This document shows, in pieces, positions 40,411 to 49,718 of a stretch of 64,000 nucleotides of DNA. The first letter of the stretch is position 1. Every line of letters begins with the position of its first letter. The notes beneath the pieces are model-generated. The model saw nothing but the letters and a program-made list of their open reading frames with translations, ran no database searches and had not been told where the DNA came from. The position numbers and the translations under genes are program-made. This DNA comes from Sphingomonas montanisoli. Its GTDB lineage: Bacteria > Pseudomonadota > Alphaproteobacteria > Sphingomonadales > Sphingomonadaceae. The DNA lies in the NCBI RefSeq assembly GCF_008274695.1, contig NZ_VTOU01000001.1, positions 1 through 64,000 on the forward strand, given 5' to 3'.

Positions 40411-40847
40411 TGACCGATCTCTACCTGATCGTCGAAATCGACGGCCAGAAGGCGGTGCTTCCGGCCAGTTGTATCGAATCGGTGGTCGAGATGGGGGAGG
40501 TGACGCCCGTTCCCTGTGCCCCGCGCCATGTGCTGGGCCTGTTTGCGCTCCGCAGCCGGGTGATGACCGTTATCGATACGCGGGCGGCGCTCGGCGCGGA
40601 CGTCCGCCCCGGTGGGCGCGCCGTGCAGGCGGTGATCGTGACGATGGGAGACCATCTTTACGGTTTCGTGGTCGATCACGTCGACGACGTCGTGCCCATC
40701 GATGGTGCGCCTGCGCCTGCGCGCGCATTGCTGTCGCCGGGCTGGGCTGCGATGAGTGCTGGCATATTGGAGCATGACGGCATGCCGATGATCGTGCTCG
40801 ATGTCGACGCGCTGATCAGCGGAAAACCCACCGCGCTCGCGGCCTGA
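40407..40847 (+). CDS. cheW: Chemotaxis adaptor CheW
   Basis: A 146-residue adaptor with the beta-barrel pattern of CheW: LYLIVEIDGQKAVLPASCIE, VPCAPRHVLGLFALRSRVM and VVDHVDDVVPIDG. It bridges CheA and chemoreceptors. ATG 40407 overlaps the cheA stop (ATGA). No chemoreceptor gene is visible in this cluster. Confidence 0.93.
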   Translation: MMTDLYLIVEIDGQKAVLPASCIESVVEMGEVTPVPCAPRHVLGLFALRSRVMTVIDTRAALGADVRPGGRAVQAVIVTMGDHLYGFVVDHVDDVVPIDGAPAPARALLSPGWAAMSAGILEHDGMPMIVLDVDALISGKPTALAA

Positions 40848-40852
40848 TCGCG

Positions 40853-40868
40853 TTAACCGGTCGCTTAC
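40853..40868. promoter_or_regulatory. CtrA-like box upstream of cheY
   Basis: TTAAC-cggtcg-CTTAC follows the N6 spacing with a perfect left half and a weaker right half. It lies in the 68-base gap before cheY, just after cheW. Confidence 0.4.
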
Positions 40869-40915
40869 CGCCGTCGGTTATTATCCAGCGGATTCAAATG
40901 CTCACGGGACACCGC

Positions 40916-41281
40916 ATGAAGACCTGCCTCGTCGTCGATGACTCAAAGGTGATCCGCAAGGTCGCCCGTCACATATTGGAAGGGCTGAGCTTCAACGTCG
41001 ATGAAGCCGGCGATGGGCGCGAGGCGCTCGATCGCTGCCAGAGTTCACCGCCCGACGTGATCCTGCTCGACTGGAACATGCCCGTCATGAGCGGGATCGA
41101 GTTCCTGCGTGCGCTCGGCCAGACCGAAATCGCGCCTCGCCCGAAGATCGTGTTCTGCACGACCGAGGACGATGTGGGGCACATCCGTGCCGCGATCGAT
41201 GCGGGCGCCGACGAATATATGATGAAGCCGTTCGATCGCGCGACGATCGAAAACAAGCTGCAGATCGTAGGCGTCGCCTGA
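40916..41281 (+). CDS. cheY: Chemotaxis response regulator CheY
   Basis: A 121-residue single-domain receiver. The acidic pocket is LVVDD (Asp8, Asp9), the phosphoacceptor Asp52 in ILLDWNMPVMSG, the Thr in FCTTEDD and Lys105 in YMMKPFD. Phosphorylated by CheA, it would act on the flagellar motor or another target. An in-frame ATG at 40898 is possible, but the family starts at MKTCLVVDD. Confidence 0.94.
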   Translation: MKTCLVVDDSKVIRKVARHILEGLSFNVDEAGDGREALDRCQSSPPDVILLDWNMPVMSGIEFLRALGQTEIAPRPKIVFCTTEDDVGHIRAAIDAGADEYMMKPFDRATIENKLQIVGVA

Positions 41282-41282
41282 C

Positions 41283-42416
41283 ATGGCACCGGCGGGCGCC
41301 GAACGCGGACAGCGAAGGGCGCCCGGCGGCGGCAGGATCGCGGCGGCGCCGCCGATCCGCATCCTGCTGGTGGACGACTCGCTTGTTGCGCGCACGGTGC
41401 TCGCGCGGCTTGTCGAAGGAGATTCGCGTTTCGAGGTTGCGGGCGCCTTTCCCGGTGCCGATCGCGCAATCGATTTTCTGCGCACTGCTCCGGTCGACAT
41501 CGTCGTCCTGGATGTCGAGATGCCCGGCAAGGACGGGCTGACCGCGCTTCCCGAGATATTGGAGGCGTGCAAGGGCGCCCGCGTGCTGATTGTCTCGTCG
41601 GCTGCGGCCAAGGGCGCGGCGGCTACGATGCGTGCGCTGACGCTGGGCGCCGCCGACACGTTGCTCAAGCCGACCGCCGGCAGCTTCGGCGCCGATTTCA
41701 CCCGTAAGTATATCGATACGCTTCTCCGGCTTGGCCACCGCCGCAAGGCCGTCGGCGCGGAGCAGGCCTATGAGCCGGTCCACGTCGCGCCCATGCCGGA
41801 GCCGGTTCTGGTGCCGCTGCGCGCCCCGCAGGCGGGTGGTCCTGTCGAATGTCTGGCGATCGGGGCGTCGACTGGAGGACTTCACGCTCTGTCGGCCTTC
41901 CTTCAGGCGCTGCCGAAGGAATTCGACGCGCCGATCCTGGTCACCCAGCATCTGCCGCCCGTCTTCATGTCGTATTTCGCCAACCAGCTGCGCGACATCT
42001 GCGGCCGCCCCGCCAAGGTGGCGCAGGACGGCATGCGTCTCGTTCGCGGCGAGATCATCGTCGCGCCGGGCGAAGGGCATATCCGACTGATCATGACCGA
42101 TGTCGTGCGGATCAGGATCGATCACGATCCGGCACCGAGCCGCTGCATGCCCTCCGTCGATCCGATGTTCGAGGCTGTCGCCGAGCTGTTCGGTCCTGCT
42201 GGTGTCGGTATCGTGCTCACCGGCATGGGCCGCGACGGGACGATCGGCGCGCGCAATCTTGTTGAGGTGGGGGCCGAAGTGCTCGCGCAGGATTCGTCGA
42301 GCTCGGTGGTCTGGGGCATGCCCGGATCGGTTGCGCGGGCGGGTCTTGCGAACGTGGTGGCACCGCCCGCGCAGCTCGCCGCCTGCGTCGCGGCGCGCGG
42401 TTCGGCATGGACCTGA
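41283..42416 (+). CDS. cheB: Chemotaxis protein-glutamate methylesterase CheB
   Basis: A 377-residue protein with a receiver domain (Asp77 in VVLDVEMPGKDG) and a C-terminal methylesterase with the catalytic triad Ser196 in AIGASTGGLHAL, His223 in VTQHLPP and Asp318 in TGMGRDG. It removes methyl groups from chemoreceptor glutamates and reverses CheR. The N-terminal 24 residues are a basic, Gly/Ala-rich extension before the receiver; a later start at 41353 or so is possible. Directly after cheY. Confidence 0.95.
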   Translation: MAPAGAERGQRRAPGGGRIAAAPPIRILLVDDSLVARTVLARLVEGDSRFEVAGAFPGADRAIDFLRTAPVDIVVLDVEMPGKDGLTALPEILEACKGARVLIVSSAAAKGAAATMRALTLGAADTLLKPTAGSFGADFTRKYIDTLLRLGHRRKAVGAEQAYEPVHVAPMPEPVLVPLRAPQAGGPVECLAIGASTGGLHALSAFLQALPKEFDAPILVTQHLPPVFMSYFANQLRDICGRPAKVAQDGMRLVRGEIIVAPGEGHIRLIMTDVVRIRIDHDPAPSRCMPSVDPMFEAVAELFGPAGVGIVLTGMGRDGTIGARNLVEVGAEVLAQDSSSSVVWGMPGSVARAGLANVVAPPAQLAACVAARGSAWT

Positions 42417-43225
42417 GCCCTGCCACGGCGCGCCAGATCGCGCGCATTTTCGAAAAGGATACCGGGCAGCGCCTTGGCGATGATCGGCTGTGGCGGGTCA
42501 ATGCCATGCTGACGCCCTTATGTCGTCGCCTTGGTGTCGAGCCGAGCGATCTGGCGGGGCGAGCCGCCGCCGATCCGCGCGATCCCGCGATGACGCAGGT
42601 CGTCGATGCGCTTTTGAACAACGAGACGAGCTTCTTTCGCGACGGCGCGGTGTTCCGGCAGATCCAGGACGACATTTTGCCCGAACTGGCGCTGCGCTGC
42701 GCCGCGAGCCGACGAATACGCATCTGGTCCGCCGGCTGCGCGACAGGGCAGGAACCTTATTCGATCGCGATGCTGTTCGCCGAGGATCCCGAACGCTGGC
42801 AGGGCTGGTCGATTGAGATATTGGGCACCGATATGTCGCGCGCCGCGCTCAAGCGGGCGAGCGCGGGAAACTACACCGCATTCGAAGTGCAACGGGGGCT
42901 TCCCGGGCGGCTTCTGGGCAACTGGTTCGTCGAAAAGACCGACGGCAGTTGGACGATCGTGCCGCAGATCGCCGCGATGGTCCGCTTCGCACCCCATAAT
43001 CTGATGAGGCCACCGCCTGGCCAGCGCAGCTACGATCTCGTCTTGTGTCGCAACGCGTTGCTCTATTTTCCGCCGCACAACCGCGCGGTGGTCCTCGCCG
43101 GGCTGGCTGCGGCGATGAAGCCCGATGCGGCGTTGATCCTCGGCGCGGGAGAGACGGCAGGAGCCGATGCGCGTCAACTCGTTGCCGACGCGGACCTGCT
43201 GACCGTCTTCCGCCACGCAGCCTGA
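42407..43225 (+). CDS. cheR: Chemoreceptor methyltransferase CheR
   Basis: A 272-residue SAM-dependent methyltransferase. The N-terminal helical domain contains NNETSFFRDG, and the Rossmann core contains WSAGCATGQEPYSIAML, the SAM-binding loop, ILGTDMSRAALKRA and LVLCRNALLYFPP. It methylates chemoreceptor glutamates for adaptation. It overlaps cheB by 10 bases. Five che genes here without receptors or flagella suggest a shared set used by genes elsewhere. Confidence 0.95.
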   Translation: MDLSPATARQIARIFEKDTGQRLGDDRLWRVNAMLTPLCRRLGVEPSDLAGRAAADPRDPAMTQVVDALLNNETSFFRDGAVFRQIQDDILPELALRCAASRRIRIWSAGCATGQEPYSIAMLFAEDPERWQGWSIEILGTDMSRAALKRASAGNYTAFEVQRGLPGRLLGNWFVEKTDGSWTIVPQIAAMVRFAPHNLMRPPPGQRSYDLVLCRNALLYFPPHNRAVVLAGLAAAMKPDAALILGAGETAGADARQLVADADLLTVFRHAA

Positions 43226-43264
43226 CGCCCTTGCCCCTTTGCGGGGCGGAGCTACATGTGGCGC

Positions 43265-43960
43265 ATGAGCGAGATCATCGATTGCCCGTCGCCGAATCAT
43301 GACGCCCGCAAGCTGCCGATCAGCATGGTCGTGCTCCACTATACCGGGATGCAGGACGGCCCGTCGGCGATCGAACGGCTGACCGATGCCGACGCCAAGG
43401 TTTCAAGCCATTATGTGGTTGCCGAGGACGGGCAGGTGCTTCGTCTCGTGCCTGAGGATCGGCGCGCCTGGCATGCGGGCAAGAGCCATTGGCGGCACAT
43501 CACCGACGTTAACTCGGCCAGTGTCGGTATCGAGATCGTCAATCCCGGCCACGAATGGGGCTATCGCCCGTTTCCACGCGCGCAGATGGATTCGATCGTC
43601 CCGCTCGTCGCCGAGATCGTGAAGCGATACGATATCGCGCCGGCCAACGTCGTCGGCCATTCGGATATCGCGCCGGCGCGCAAGCAGGATCCGGGCGAGC
43701 TGTTCGATTGGGAAATGCTCGCCAAGGTCGGCCTCGCGATCAAGCGGCCGCGCAAGAACCTCGCTGATCCGCATTGGACGCCGGGCGGCTTCCTGCTCGC
43801 GCTCGAACGCTTCGGCTATGACGTTGTCGACGGCCCGGCTGCCGTTACCGCCTTCCAGCGCCGTTTCCGACCCGAGACGATCGACGGGATCGCCGATGGC
43901 GAGTGTCGCGCCATCCTGCTGAGCCTCCTGCTGGACCGTGAAAATGGCCTTAGCCGCTAA
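43265..43960 (+). CDS. N-acetylmuramoyl-L-alanine amidase, AmpD-like, with binding domain
   Basis: A 231-residue zinc amidase. Core motifs: VVLHYTG with the first zinc His, SSHYVVAEDG, SVGIEIVNPGH and VVGHSDIAPARKQDPG with the later zinc His and Asp. A C-terminal peptidoglycan-binding-type region (GGFLLALERFGYDV, FQRRFRPETIDG) follows. It trims peptidoglycan fragments, either in the cytosol or periplasm; no signal peptide is seen. ATG 43256 with GGAG four bases upstream is an alternative start. Confidence 0.9.
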   Translation: MSEIIDCPSPNHDARKLPISMVVLHYTGMQDGPSAIERLTDADAKVSSHYVVAEDGQVLRLVPEDRRAWHAGKSHWRHITDVNSASVGIEIVNPGHEWGYRPFPRAQMDSIVPLVAEIVKRYDIAPANVVGHSDIAPARKQDPGELFDWEMLAKVGLAIKRPRKNLADPHWTPGGFLLALERFGYDVVDGPAAVTAFQRRFRPETIDGIADGECRAILLSLLLDRENGLSR

Positions 43961-45737
43961 AGTGGGTGAGGGTCGCGCCCCGATCCTCGGCGTCGTCCGC
44001 TCGGTCATGGGCCAGCCCTGGCATTGGCGCGGTGGCTCCGCCGACGCCCGCGACGAGGGGTTCGAGCCGGACGATCTGGTGACCCAGTTGCTGCTCGCGC
44101 GCGGTTGTCCGCGCGACGCGGTCGAGGACCATCGCGCGCCGACGATACGTGCTTTCATGCCCGATCCGTCGATCTTTCGTGACATGGACCGCGCCGCCGA
44201 ACGCCTGGCCGATGCAGTGTTGGCTGGAGAAGCTATCACTGTTTTTGGTGATTATGACGTTGATGGAGCAACTTCCGCAGCATTGTTGATACGCATTCTG
44301 CGCGATCTGGGGTGCCCGGTCGGCTATTATATCCCCGATCGGCTGATGGAGGGTTATGGCCCGTCGGGCGAAGCGCTGGTGCGGATCGGGACGGCAGGCA
44401 GCAAGCTGATTGTCACGGTCGATTGCGGCGCGCAGGCGTTTGACGCGCTTGCGCAGGCGAGCGCCGCCGGGATCGAGGTGATCGTCGTCGATCATCATCA
44501 ATGCGCGGCCAGGCTTCCGGAAGCGCTCGCGGTCGTGAACCCCAATCGGCTCGACGAAGATGAAGGTGCGGCGCATGGCCATCTGGCGGCGGTCGGGGTT
44601 GCCTTCCTGTTGGGTGCGGCGTTGCTGCGCGTGCTGCGGGCACGTGGATTTTTTGCGGGAAAGATCGAGCCGAAGATATTGGAACTGCTCGATATCGTTG
44701 CCCTCGGGACGGTGGCCGATGTTGCACAGCTCAAGGGGCTCAATCGTGCCTTCGTCGCGCAGGGGCTCAAGGTGATGGCGAACCGGCGCAATGTTGGTTT
44801 GAACGCGCTGATCGGCGCGGCGCGGCTGTCGCGTGCGCCCACCTGCACCGATCTCGGCTTTGCGCTGGGGCCGCGTATCAACGCGGGTGGGCGTGTCGGC
44901 AAGTCCGATCTTGGCGTGCGCCTGCTGACGACCGAAAATGCCGATGAAGCGACGGAGATCGCCGCCGAACTCGATCGGCTGAACGAGGAACGCCGTGCGA
45001 TCGAGGCGACCGTTCAGGCCGAGGCGGAAGTGGCTGCGCTCCATCAGGGCAATCGCGCGGTCGCGGTGGTTTCGGGCGAAGGCTGGCATCCCGGCGTGAT
45101 CGGGATCGTGGCGGGGCGCCTCAAGGAGAAGCTCGGCAAGCCCGCGATCGTCATCGCTCTCGATGCCGAAGGCGTCGGCAAGGGATCGGGCCGGTCGGTG
45201 TCGGGCGTCGATCTGGGCGCAGCGATCCTGGCGGCGAAGGATATGGGGCTGCTCGTCGCGGGCGGCGGTCATGCGATGGCGGCGGGTCTGACGGTCGGCC
45301 CGGGGGGTATCGAGGCGTTGGCCGACTTCCTCGATGCGCGGCTCGAAACCGCGGTCGCGCAGGCATCGGACGGACGCGCACTGCTTCTCGACGGCGTCGT
45401 CGCATCCGGCGGCGTCACGCCCGCATTGGTGGAGGCTTTGGAAGCCGGTGGACCTTATGGCGCGGGTTGGCCGGCCCCCCGGATCGCCGCCGGGCCGGTA
45501 CGGATCATCAAGGTCGATGTGGTCGGCAACGGACATGTCCGCGCGATCGTTCAGGGTCGCGACGGCCGTTCGTTCAAGGCGATGGCCTTCCGCGCTGCGG
45601 AAACGCCACTGGGTGAGGCGCTGCTCGGCGCCGGGCCGGGCCGCTCGCTCTGGATCGCGGGCCGACCGAAGATCGACGATTGGGGAAGCCGCCCCGCCGC
45701 CGAAATGCACCTTGAGGATGCCGCCTGGGCCGATTGA
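43938..45737 (+). CDS. recJ: Single-stranded-DNA exonuclease RecJ
   Basis: A 599-residue DHH-family 5'-3' exonuclease acting in mismatch and recombination repair. Motifs: VFGDYDVDGATSAALL, the DHH box VVDHHQ, ALGTVADVAQL, GPRINAGGRVGKSD and the later DHHA1 block GEGWHPGVIGIVAGRL and GGGHAMAAGLTV. The C-terminal OB-like domain follows. GTG 43938 overlaps the preceding amidase end by about 20 bases; ATG 43944 is an alternative. Confidence 0.96.
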   Translation: MKMALAAKVGEGRAPILGVVRSVMGQPWHWRGGSADARDEGFEPDDLVTQLLLARGCPRDAVEDHRAPTIRAFMPDPSIFRDMDRAAERLADAVLAGEAITVFGDYDVDGATSAALLIRILRDLGCPVGYYIPDRLMEGYGPSGEALVRIGTAGSKLIVTVDCGAQAFDALAQASAAGIEVIVVDHHQCAARLPEALAVVNPNRLDEDEGAAHGHLAAVGVAFLLGAALLRVLRARGFFAGKIEPKILELLDIVALGTVADVAQLKGLNRAFVAQGLKVMANRRNVGLNALIGAARLSRAPTCTDLGFALGPRINAGGRVGKSDLGVRLLTTENADEATEIAAELDRLNEERRAIEATVQAEAEVAALHQGNRAVAVVSGEGWHPGVIGIVAGRLKEKLGKPAIVIALDAEGVGKGSGRSVSGVDLGAAILAAKDMGLLVAGGGHAMAAGLTVGPGGIEALADFLDARLETAVAQASDGRALLLDGVVASGGVTPALVEALEAGGPYGAGWPAPRIAAGPVRIIKVDVVGNGHVRAIVQGRDGRSFKAMAFRAAETPLGEALLGAGPGRSLWIAGRPKIDDWGSRPAAEMHLEDAAWAD

Positions 45738-45789
45738 GGCTCAAAACCCGATCCCGCACGTTCCAGCGGCTCAGTAACAGGAGACCGCC

Positions 45790-46911
45790 ATGACCGAGAT
45801 CGACCGGCTCGTCCTTGCGCCCGACGATATCGATCTGGCGCGGTCGCCATTGGGCCGCGAACTGGGGCACGAAACCTATGTGCTGGGCGCGTTCAATCCG
45901 GGGCTGACAAGGCTGCCCAACGGCAATCTGTTGATGATGGTCCGCGTCGCCGAGGCGCTGCGCCATCCGATCCGCGACGGTCATGTCCACGCGATCCGCT
46001 ATGACGAGGCGGGCGGGCGTTTCACGATCGACGCATGGCCGCTCGAATTTGCCGACACCGCCGATCCGCGCAAGTTCATGATCCGCGGCGGCGGGTGGAA
46101 GATCATGGCGCTGACCTCGCTCAGCTGGCTGCTGCCGGTCGAACTCAGCCCCGACGGGCTCGGCCGGATCGCGATCCATTACGACAAGGCGATCGCGCCC
46201 CGATACGATCTTCAATGCTACGGCCTGGAGGATGCGCGGATCAGCAGGGTCGGCGATCGCTTCTTCATGACGACTTGCTCGGTCAGCCCCGAGCGGCACT
46301 CGACCACGCTCTACAGCTCGAACGACGCGCTGGACTGGCATTTCGAAGGGATCGTCCTCGATCATCAGAACAAGGACATGCTGATTTTCGAAGGGCTGAT
46401 CGGTGGCAAATATTGGGCGCAGACGCGGCCGCTCGGCGATCTCTATTTCGCCTACCCACCGGGCAGCGAATGGCGTGCAGGGCCGTCGATCAACCTCGCC
46501 AGTTCGCCCGACGCGCTCCACTGGAAGCCATATGAGAAGCCTGGAATCCGGCCGCATGCCGGCACGGTCGCGACAGCGCGGATGGGGGGCGGGACGCCGC
46601 CGATCCTGACCGACGATGGCTGGCTGACCCTGTGGCACGGCGTCGAGCCGAGCGGGATCGTCGGCATCTACCGCACTTATTGGTCGATCCTCGACCGCGA
46701 CGATCCGTCGAAGCTGGTTCGCACCGACCACGCGCCGCTGATCGAGGCGAACCCAGACCTCACCCGGCCGATCGAGGAGCAGATGTATCTCCACGATGTC
46801 GTGTTCACGACGGGCATCGTCGATGCGGGCGATCATTTCGTCGTGGCGTCGGGCGAGGCGGATCTCGCCTGCCGGATTACCCACATCCCCAAGGCGCGCT
46901 TCGGCCTCTAG
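45790..46911 (+). CDS. GH130-family glycoside hydrolase/phosphorylase
   Basis: A 373-residue protein of the five-bladed beta-propeller GH130 group, which includes mannosyl phosphorylases. Family blocks: GAFNPGLTRLPNGNLLM, GLEDARISRVGDRFFM with the catalytic Asp region, EGLIGGKYW, and GGGTPPILTDDGWLTLWHG with the sugar-binding loop. Substrate (mannose-containing oligosaccharide) is inferred from the family. GGAG lies eight bases before ATG 45790. It converges with the next gene, four bases overlapping. Confidence 0.85.
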   Translation: MTEIDRLVLAPDDIDLARSPLGRELGHETYVLGAFNPGLTRLPNGNLLMMVRVAEALRHPIRDGHVHAIRYDEAGGRFTIDAWPLEFADTADPRKFMIRGGGWKIMALTSLSWLLPVELSPDGLGRIAIHYDKAIAPRYDLQCYGLEDARISRVGDRFFMTTCSVSPERHSTTLYSSNDALDWHFEGIVLDHQNKDMLIFEGLIGGKYWAQTRPLGDLYFAYPPGSEWRAGPSINLASSPDALHWKPYEKPGIRPHAGTVATARMGGGTPPILTDDGWLTLWHGVEPSGIVGIYRTYWSILDRDDPSKLVRTDHAPLIEANPDLTRPIEEQMYLHDVVFTTGIVDAGDHFVVASGEADLACRITHIPKARFGL

Positions 46912-48518
46912 GCCGGTATGTGGTTCGCCCCGATGTAGGCGAAGGTCATCGCCGGGCCGAGCGTTGCGCCGGGGCCGGGATAGGAGCGGCCATAGATCGA
47001 GGCGGTGCAGTTGCCGGCCGCGTAGAGGCCTGCGATCGGCTGACCGTCGGTACCAACGACCCGTGAATGCTCGTCGGTAACGAGGCCGCCCTTGGTGCCG
47101 AGATCGCCCAACAGCATGCGGACCGCGAGGAACGGGCCTTTGTCGACCGGAGCGAAGCTGCCATTGGGTTTGACGGTCGGGTCGTTCCAGAAACCCTCAT
47201 AGGGGCTCTCTCCCCGTTGGAAGTCCTCGTCGACGCCCTTGGCGGCCATCGTGTTGAAGCGGGCGAGAGTAGCCTTCAGGTTCGCGGCGTCGATCCCGGT
47301 CTTGCCGGCCAGCGCCTCGATCGTGTCGGCCTGGATGAAGAAGCCCGCGTCGATCAACGCTTGCGGCGTCTTGCCCGGCATCATGCCGCAGAACATGTAG
47401 CGGCTGCGGTGGGTGGCATCGACGATCAGCCACGCTTCGGTAAGCCCCGCCTTTCGCATGGCCGATCCGAACGAGTAATAGTCGGCAGCCTCGTTGACGA
47501 AGCGCCGTCCCGACTGATCGACGACGATGCTGTGGGGGAGGGATCGTTCGGCGAGGCAGAAGATCGCATCAGGCACACCCGGCATCGCGAAGGCGGTGCC
47601 CCACCAGGCGGCGTCGAGCATCGCGGTCTTCGCACCGATGGCGTCGGCCATGCGGATGATGTCGCCGGTGTCGTCTCGCGAGGCGGACGATTGGGCGCCG
47701 TCGATCCCCTGAAGCTCGGTCCGCATCGCATCGGCATGGGCGAAGCCGCCCGCGCAGAGGAACAGCGCCTTGCCCGCGCCGATCCGCCCGCCGCCCGCCA
47801 GCACAATGCCGGTCGCGCGGCCACCCTCGATCACCACCTCGGCGATCGGGCTGTTCAGGCGGACCTCGATCCCCAGCCGGTCGGCGACCATGCGGAGTTG
47901 GCCGATCAGGCTTTCGCCGCAGCCGAGCGGGATCCAGCCTTTCGCGCGGCGCAGCTTCTCGCCCAGGAACACCCGCGCCATCGCGGCGATGCTGGTGAGG
48001 CTGGTGAAGGCGCGCGAGACCTTGGGAATGTCCTTGATCATGATCGCGAAGGGCGCGCCCGACCGGCGCATCGTCGCGAGGTTCGCGCCCAGCCTGCGGC
48101 CGTCGGCGATCTCCATATCGAGCCCGCGGGCGAGACCGGCATGGAGGGCGGCGCGATAATCGGGCTGGGGCGAGCTGGTCCAGGCAAAGCCTTCGTCGGT
48201 CAGCAGATCGACGAGATGCGGCCCCTGTTCGAGCATCGCGCGGCGCTTGGCCTTGTCGGTCGGGTCGTCGGCGGGGTTGCGGATCTCGTCGAGATAGGCT
48301 TCGGCTGCGTCCAGCGTATCGTGGACGCCCGAGGCACGCTGATAGCGGTTGGTGGGCACCCACAGGCCGCCGCCCGACAAAGCGGTCGTGCCGCCCCAGA
48401 CGGCGGCTTTCTCCAGCACTCTGACTTTGAGCCCGCGCTTCGCCGCGACGATGGCGGCGGTCAGCCCCGAAGCGCCGCTGCCGACCACCACCACATCGAA
48501 GCTTTCATCCCAGCTCAT
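46908..48518 (-). CDS. FAD-dependent oxidoreductase, ketosteroid Delta1-dehydrogenase type
   Basis: A 536-residue flavoprotein of the FAD-binding-2 family. The dinucleotide motif VVVVGSGASGLTAAI opens it, then ALSGGGLWVPTN (the GG doublet with Gly/Thr loop), a central substrate domain and the C-terminal closing block YAAGNCTASIYGRSYPGPGA. 3-Ketosteroid dehydrogenases and fumarate-reductase-like enzymes share this fold. Ser/Tyr residues for steroid enolisation lie in SRYMFCG and YEGFW regions, not provable here. ATG 48518 has GGGAGG five bases upstream. Substrate uncertain. Confidence 0.85.
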   Translation of the reverse strand: MSWDESFDVVVVGSGASGLTAAIVAAKRGLKVRVLEKAAVWGGTTALSGGGLWVPTNRYQRASGVHDTLDAAEAYLDEIRNPADDPTDKAKRRAMLEQGPHLVDLLTDEGFAWTSSPQPDYRAALHAGLARGLDMEIADGRRLGANLATMRRSGAPFAIMIKDIPKVSRAFTSLTSIAAMARVFLGEKLRRAKGWIPLGCGESLIGQLRMVADRLGIEVRLNSPIAEVVIEGGRATGIVLAGGGRIGAGKALFLCAGGFAHADAMRTELQGIDGAQSSASRDDTGDIIRMADAIGAKTAMLDAAWWGTAFAMPGVPDAIFCLAERSLPHSIVVDQSGRRFVNEAADYYSFGSAMRKAGLTEAWLIVDATHRSRYMFCGMMPGKTPQALIDAGFFIQADTIEALAGKTGIDAANLKATLARFNTMAAKGVDEDFQRGESPYEGFWNDPTVKPNGSFAPVDKGPFLAVRMLLGDLGTKGGLVTDEHSRVVGTDGQPIAGLYAAGNCTASIYGRSYPGPGATLGPAMTFAYIGANHIPA

Positions 48519-48620
48519 GCGATCCTCCCGGGCCGGCCGGTCTGATGACGGCCTGATCCGGGAGCGATCGTGCACCGCCGGTGCGCCCACGTCAACGCGG
48601 GCGAACCGATCGGTTCGGCT

Positions 48621-49718
48621 TTAGGCGTGGAATGGCAAGGTGAGCGCGTCGGCGACCGCCTTGTGCCGGATCTTGCCGCCCGAAACATTGAGGCCGGCGG
48701 CCAGATGCGGGTCGGCCGCCATCGCGGCTTCGGCGCCCAGATGAGCGAGCTTGAGCACGAAGGGCAGGGTGGCGTTGTTGAGCGCGAAGGCCGAGGTGCG
48801 CGCGACCGCGCCGGGCATGTTGGCGACGCAATAGTGGATGATGCCGTCGACTTCGAACACCGGATCGTCATGCGTGGTGGCGTGGCTGGTTTCGAAACAG
48901 CCGCCCTGATCAATCGCGATGTCGACGAGGACCGAACCGCGTTTCATCGTCTTGAGCATGTCGCGGGTGACGAGCTTGGGGGCTGCGGCGCCGGGCACCA
49001 GCACCGCGCCGATCACGAGATGCGCCTTGGCGACGGCGGCGGCGATCGCGGCCTTGCTGGCATAGGCCGTCTTGATCTGGCTGGAAAAGAACATGTCGAG
49101 TTCGGCGAGGCGATCGTTGGAGATGTCGTAGATCGTCACGTCGGCGCGCATGCCGACCGCCATCTGCGCGGCGTTCACGCCGGCGATGCCGCCGCCGAGG
49201 ATCGCGACCCGCGCAGGCGCAACGCCCGGCACGCCGCCCAGCAGCACGCCGCGCCCGCCCTGTTCTTTCTCGAGATAATGCGCGCCGACCTGCACCGACA
49301 TGCGGCCCGCGACTTCGGACATGGGCTTGAGGAGAGGAAGGCCGCCGCGCGGCGACGTGACGGTTTCATAGGCGATGCAGGTCGCGCCCGACGCCATCAG
49401 CCCTTCGGCCTGCGGCTTGTCCGCGGCGAGGTGGAGATAGGTGAAAAGGAGGTGGCGCGATTCCAGCATCGCGATCTCGCTCTGCTGCGGCTCCTTCACC
49501 TTCACGATCATGTCGGCGCCCGAAAAGACCGCGCCGGCATTGGGCACGATCCGCGCGCCCGCATCGACATAGTCCTGATCCTCGAAATCGATCCCCATGC
49601 CCGCCTGGGTCTGGACGATCACTTCGTGGCCCGCCGCAGTCAGTTCGGCGACCGAGGCCGGGGTCAGACCGACGCGATATTCGTGGTTCTTGATTTCCTT
49701 GGGGACGCCGACGCGCAT
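48621..49718 (-). CDS. ald: Alanine dehydrogenase
   Basis: A 365-residue NAD-dependent enzyme interconverting L-alanine and pyruvate plus ammonia. Family blocks: VGVPKEIKNHEYRVGLTP at the start, the lysine in VKVKEPQQSE, MSEVAGRMSVQVGAHYLE, the NAD-binding VAILGGGIAGVNAAQMAV and IIHYCVANMPGAVARTS. Length is normal (about 370). It ends in ordinary sequence, next to a flavoprotein gene on the same strand with 102 bases between. Confidence 0.96.
   Translation of the reverse strand: MRVGVPKEIKNHEYRVGLTPASVAELTAAGHEVIVQTQAGMGIDFEDQDYVDAGARIVPNAGAVFSGADMIVKVKEPQQSEIAMLESRHLLFTYLHLAADKPQAEGLMASGATCIAYETVTSPRGGLPLLKPMSEVAGRMSVQVGAHYLEKEQGGRGVLLGGVPGVAPARVAILGGGIAGVNAAQMAVGMRADVTIYDISNDRLAELDMFFSSQIKTAYASKAAIAAAVAKAHLVIGAVLVPGAAAPKLVTRDMLKTMKRGSVLVDIAIDQGGCFETSHATTHDDPVFEVDGIIHYCVANMPGAVARTSAFALNNATLPFVLKLAHLGAEAAMAADPHLAAGLNVSGGKIRHKAVADALTLPFHA

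Noticed and set aside
43950-45710. Long minus-strand frame across recJ
   Set aside because: RecJ on the plus strand has all DHH motifs; the opposite frame is rich in Arg/His/Gln as expected for an antisense shadow.
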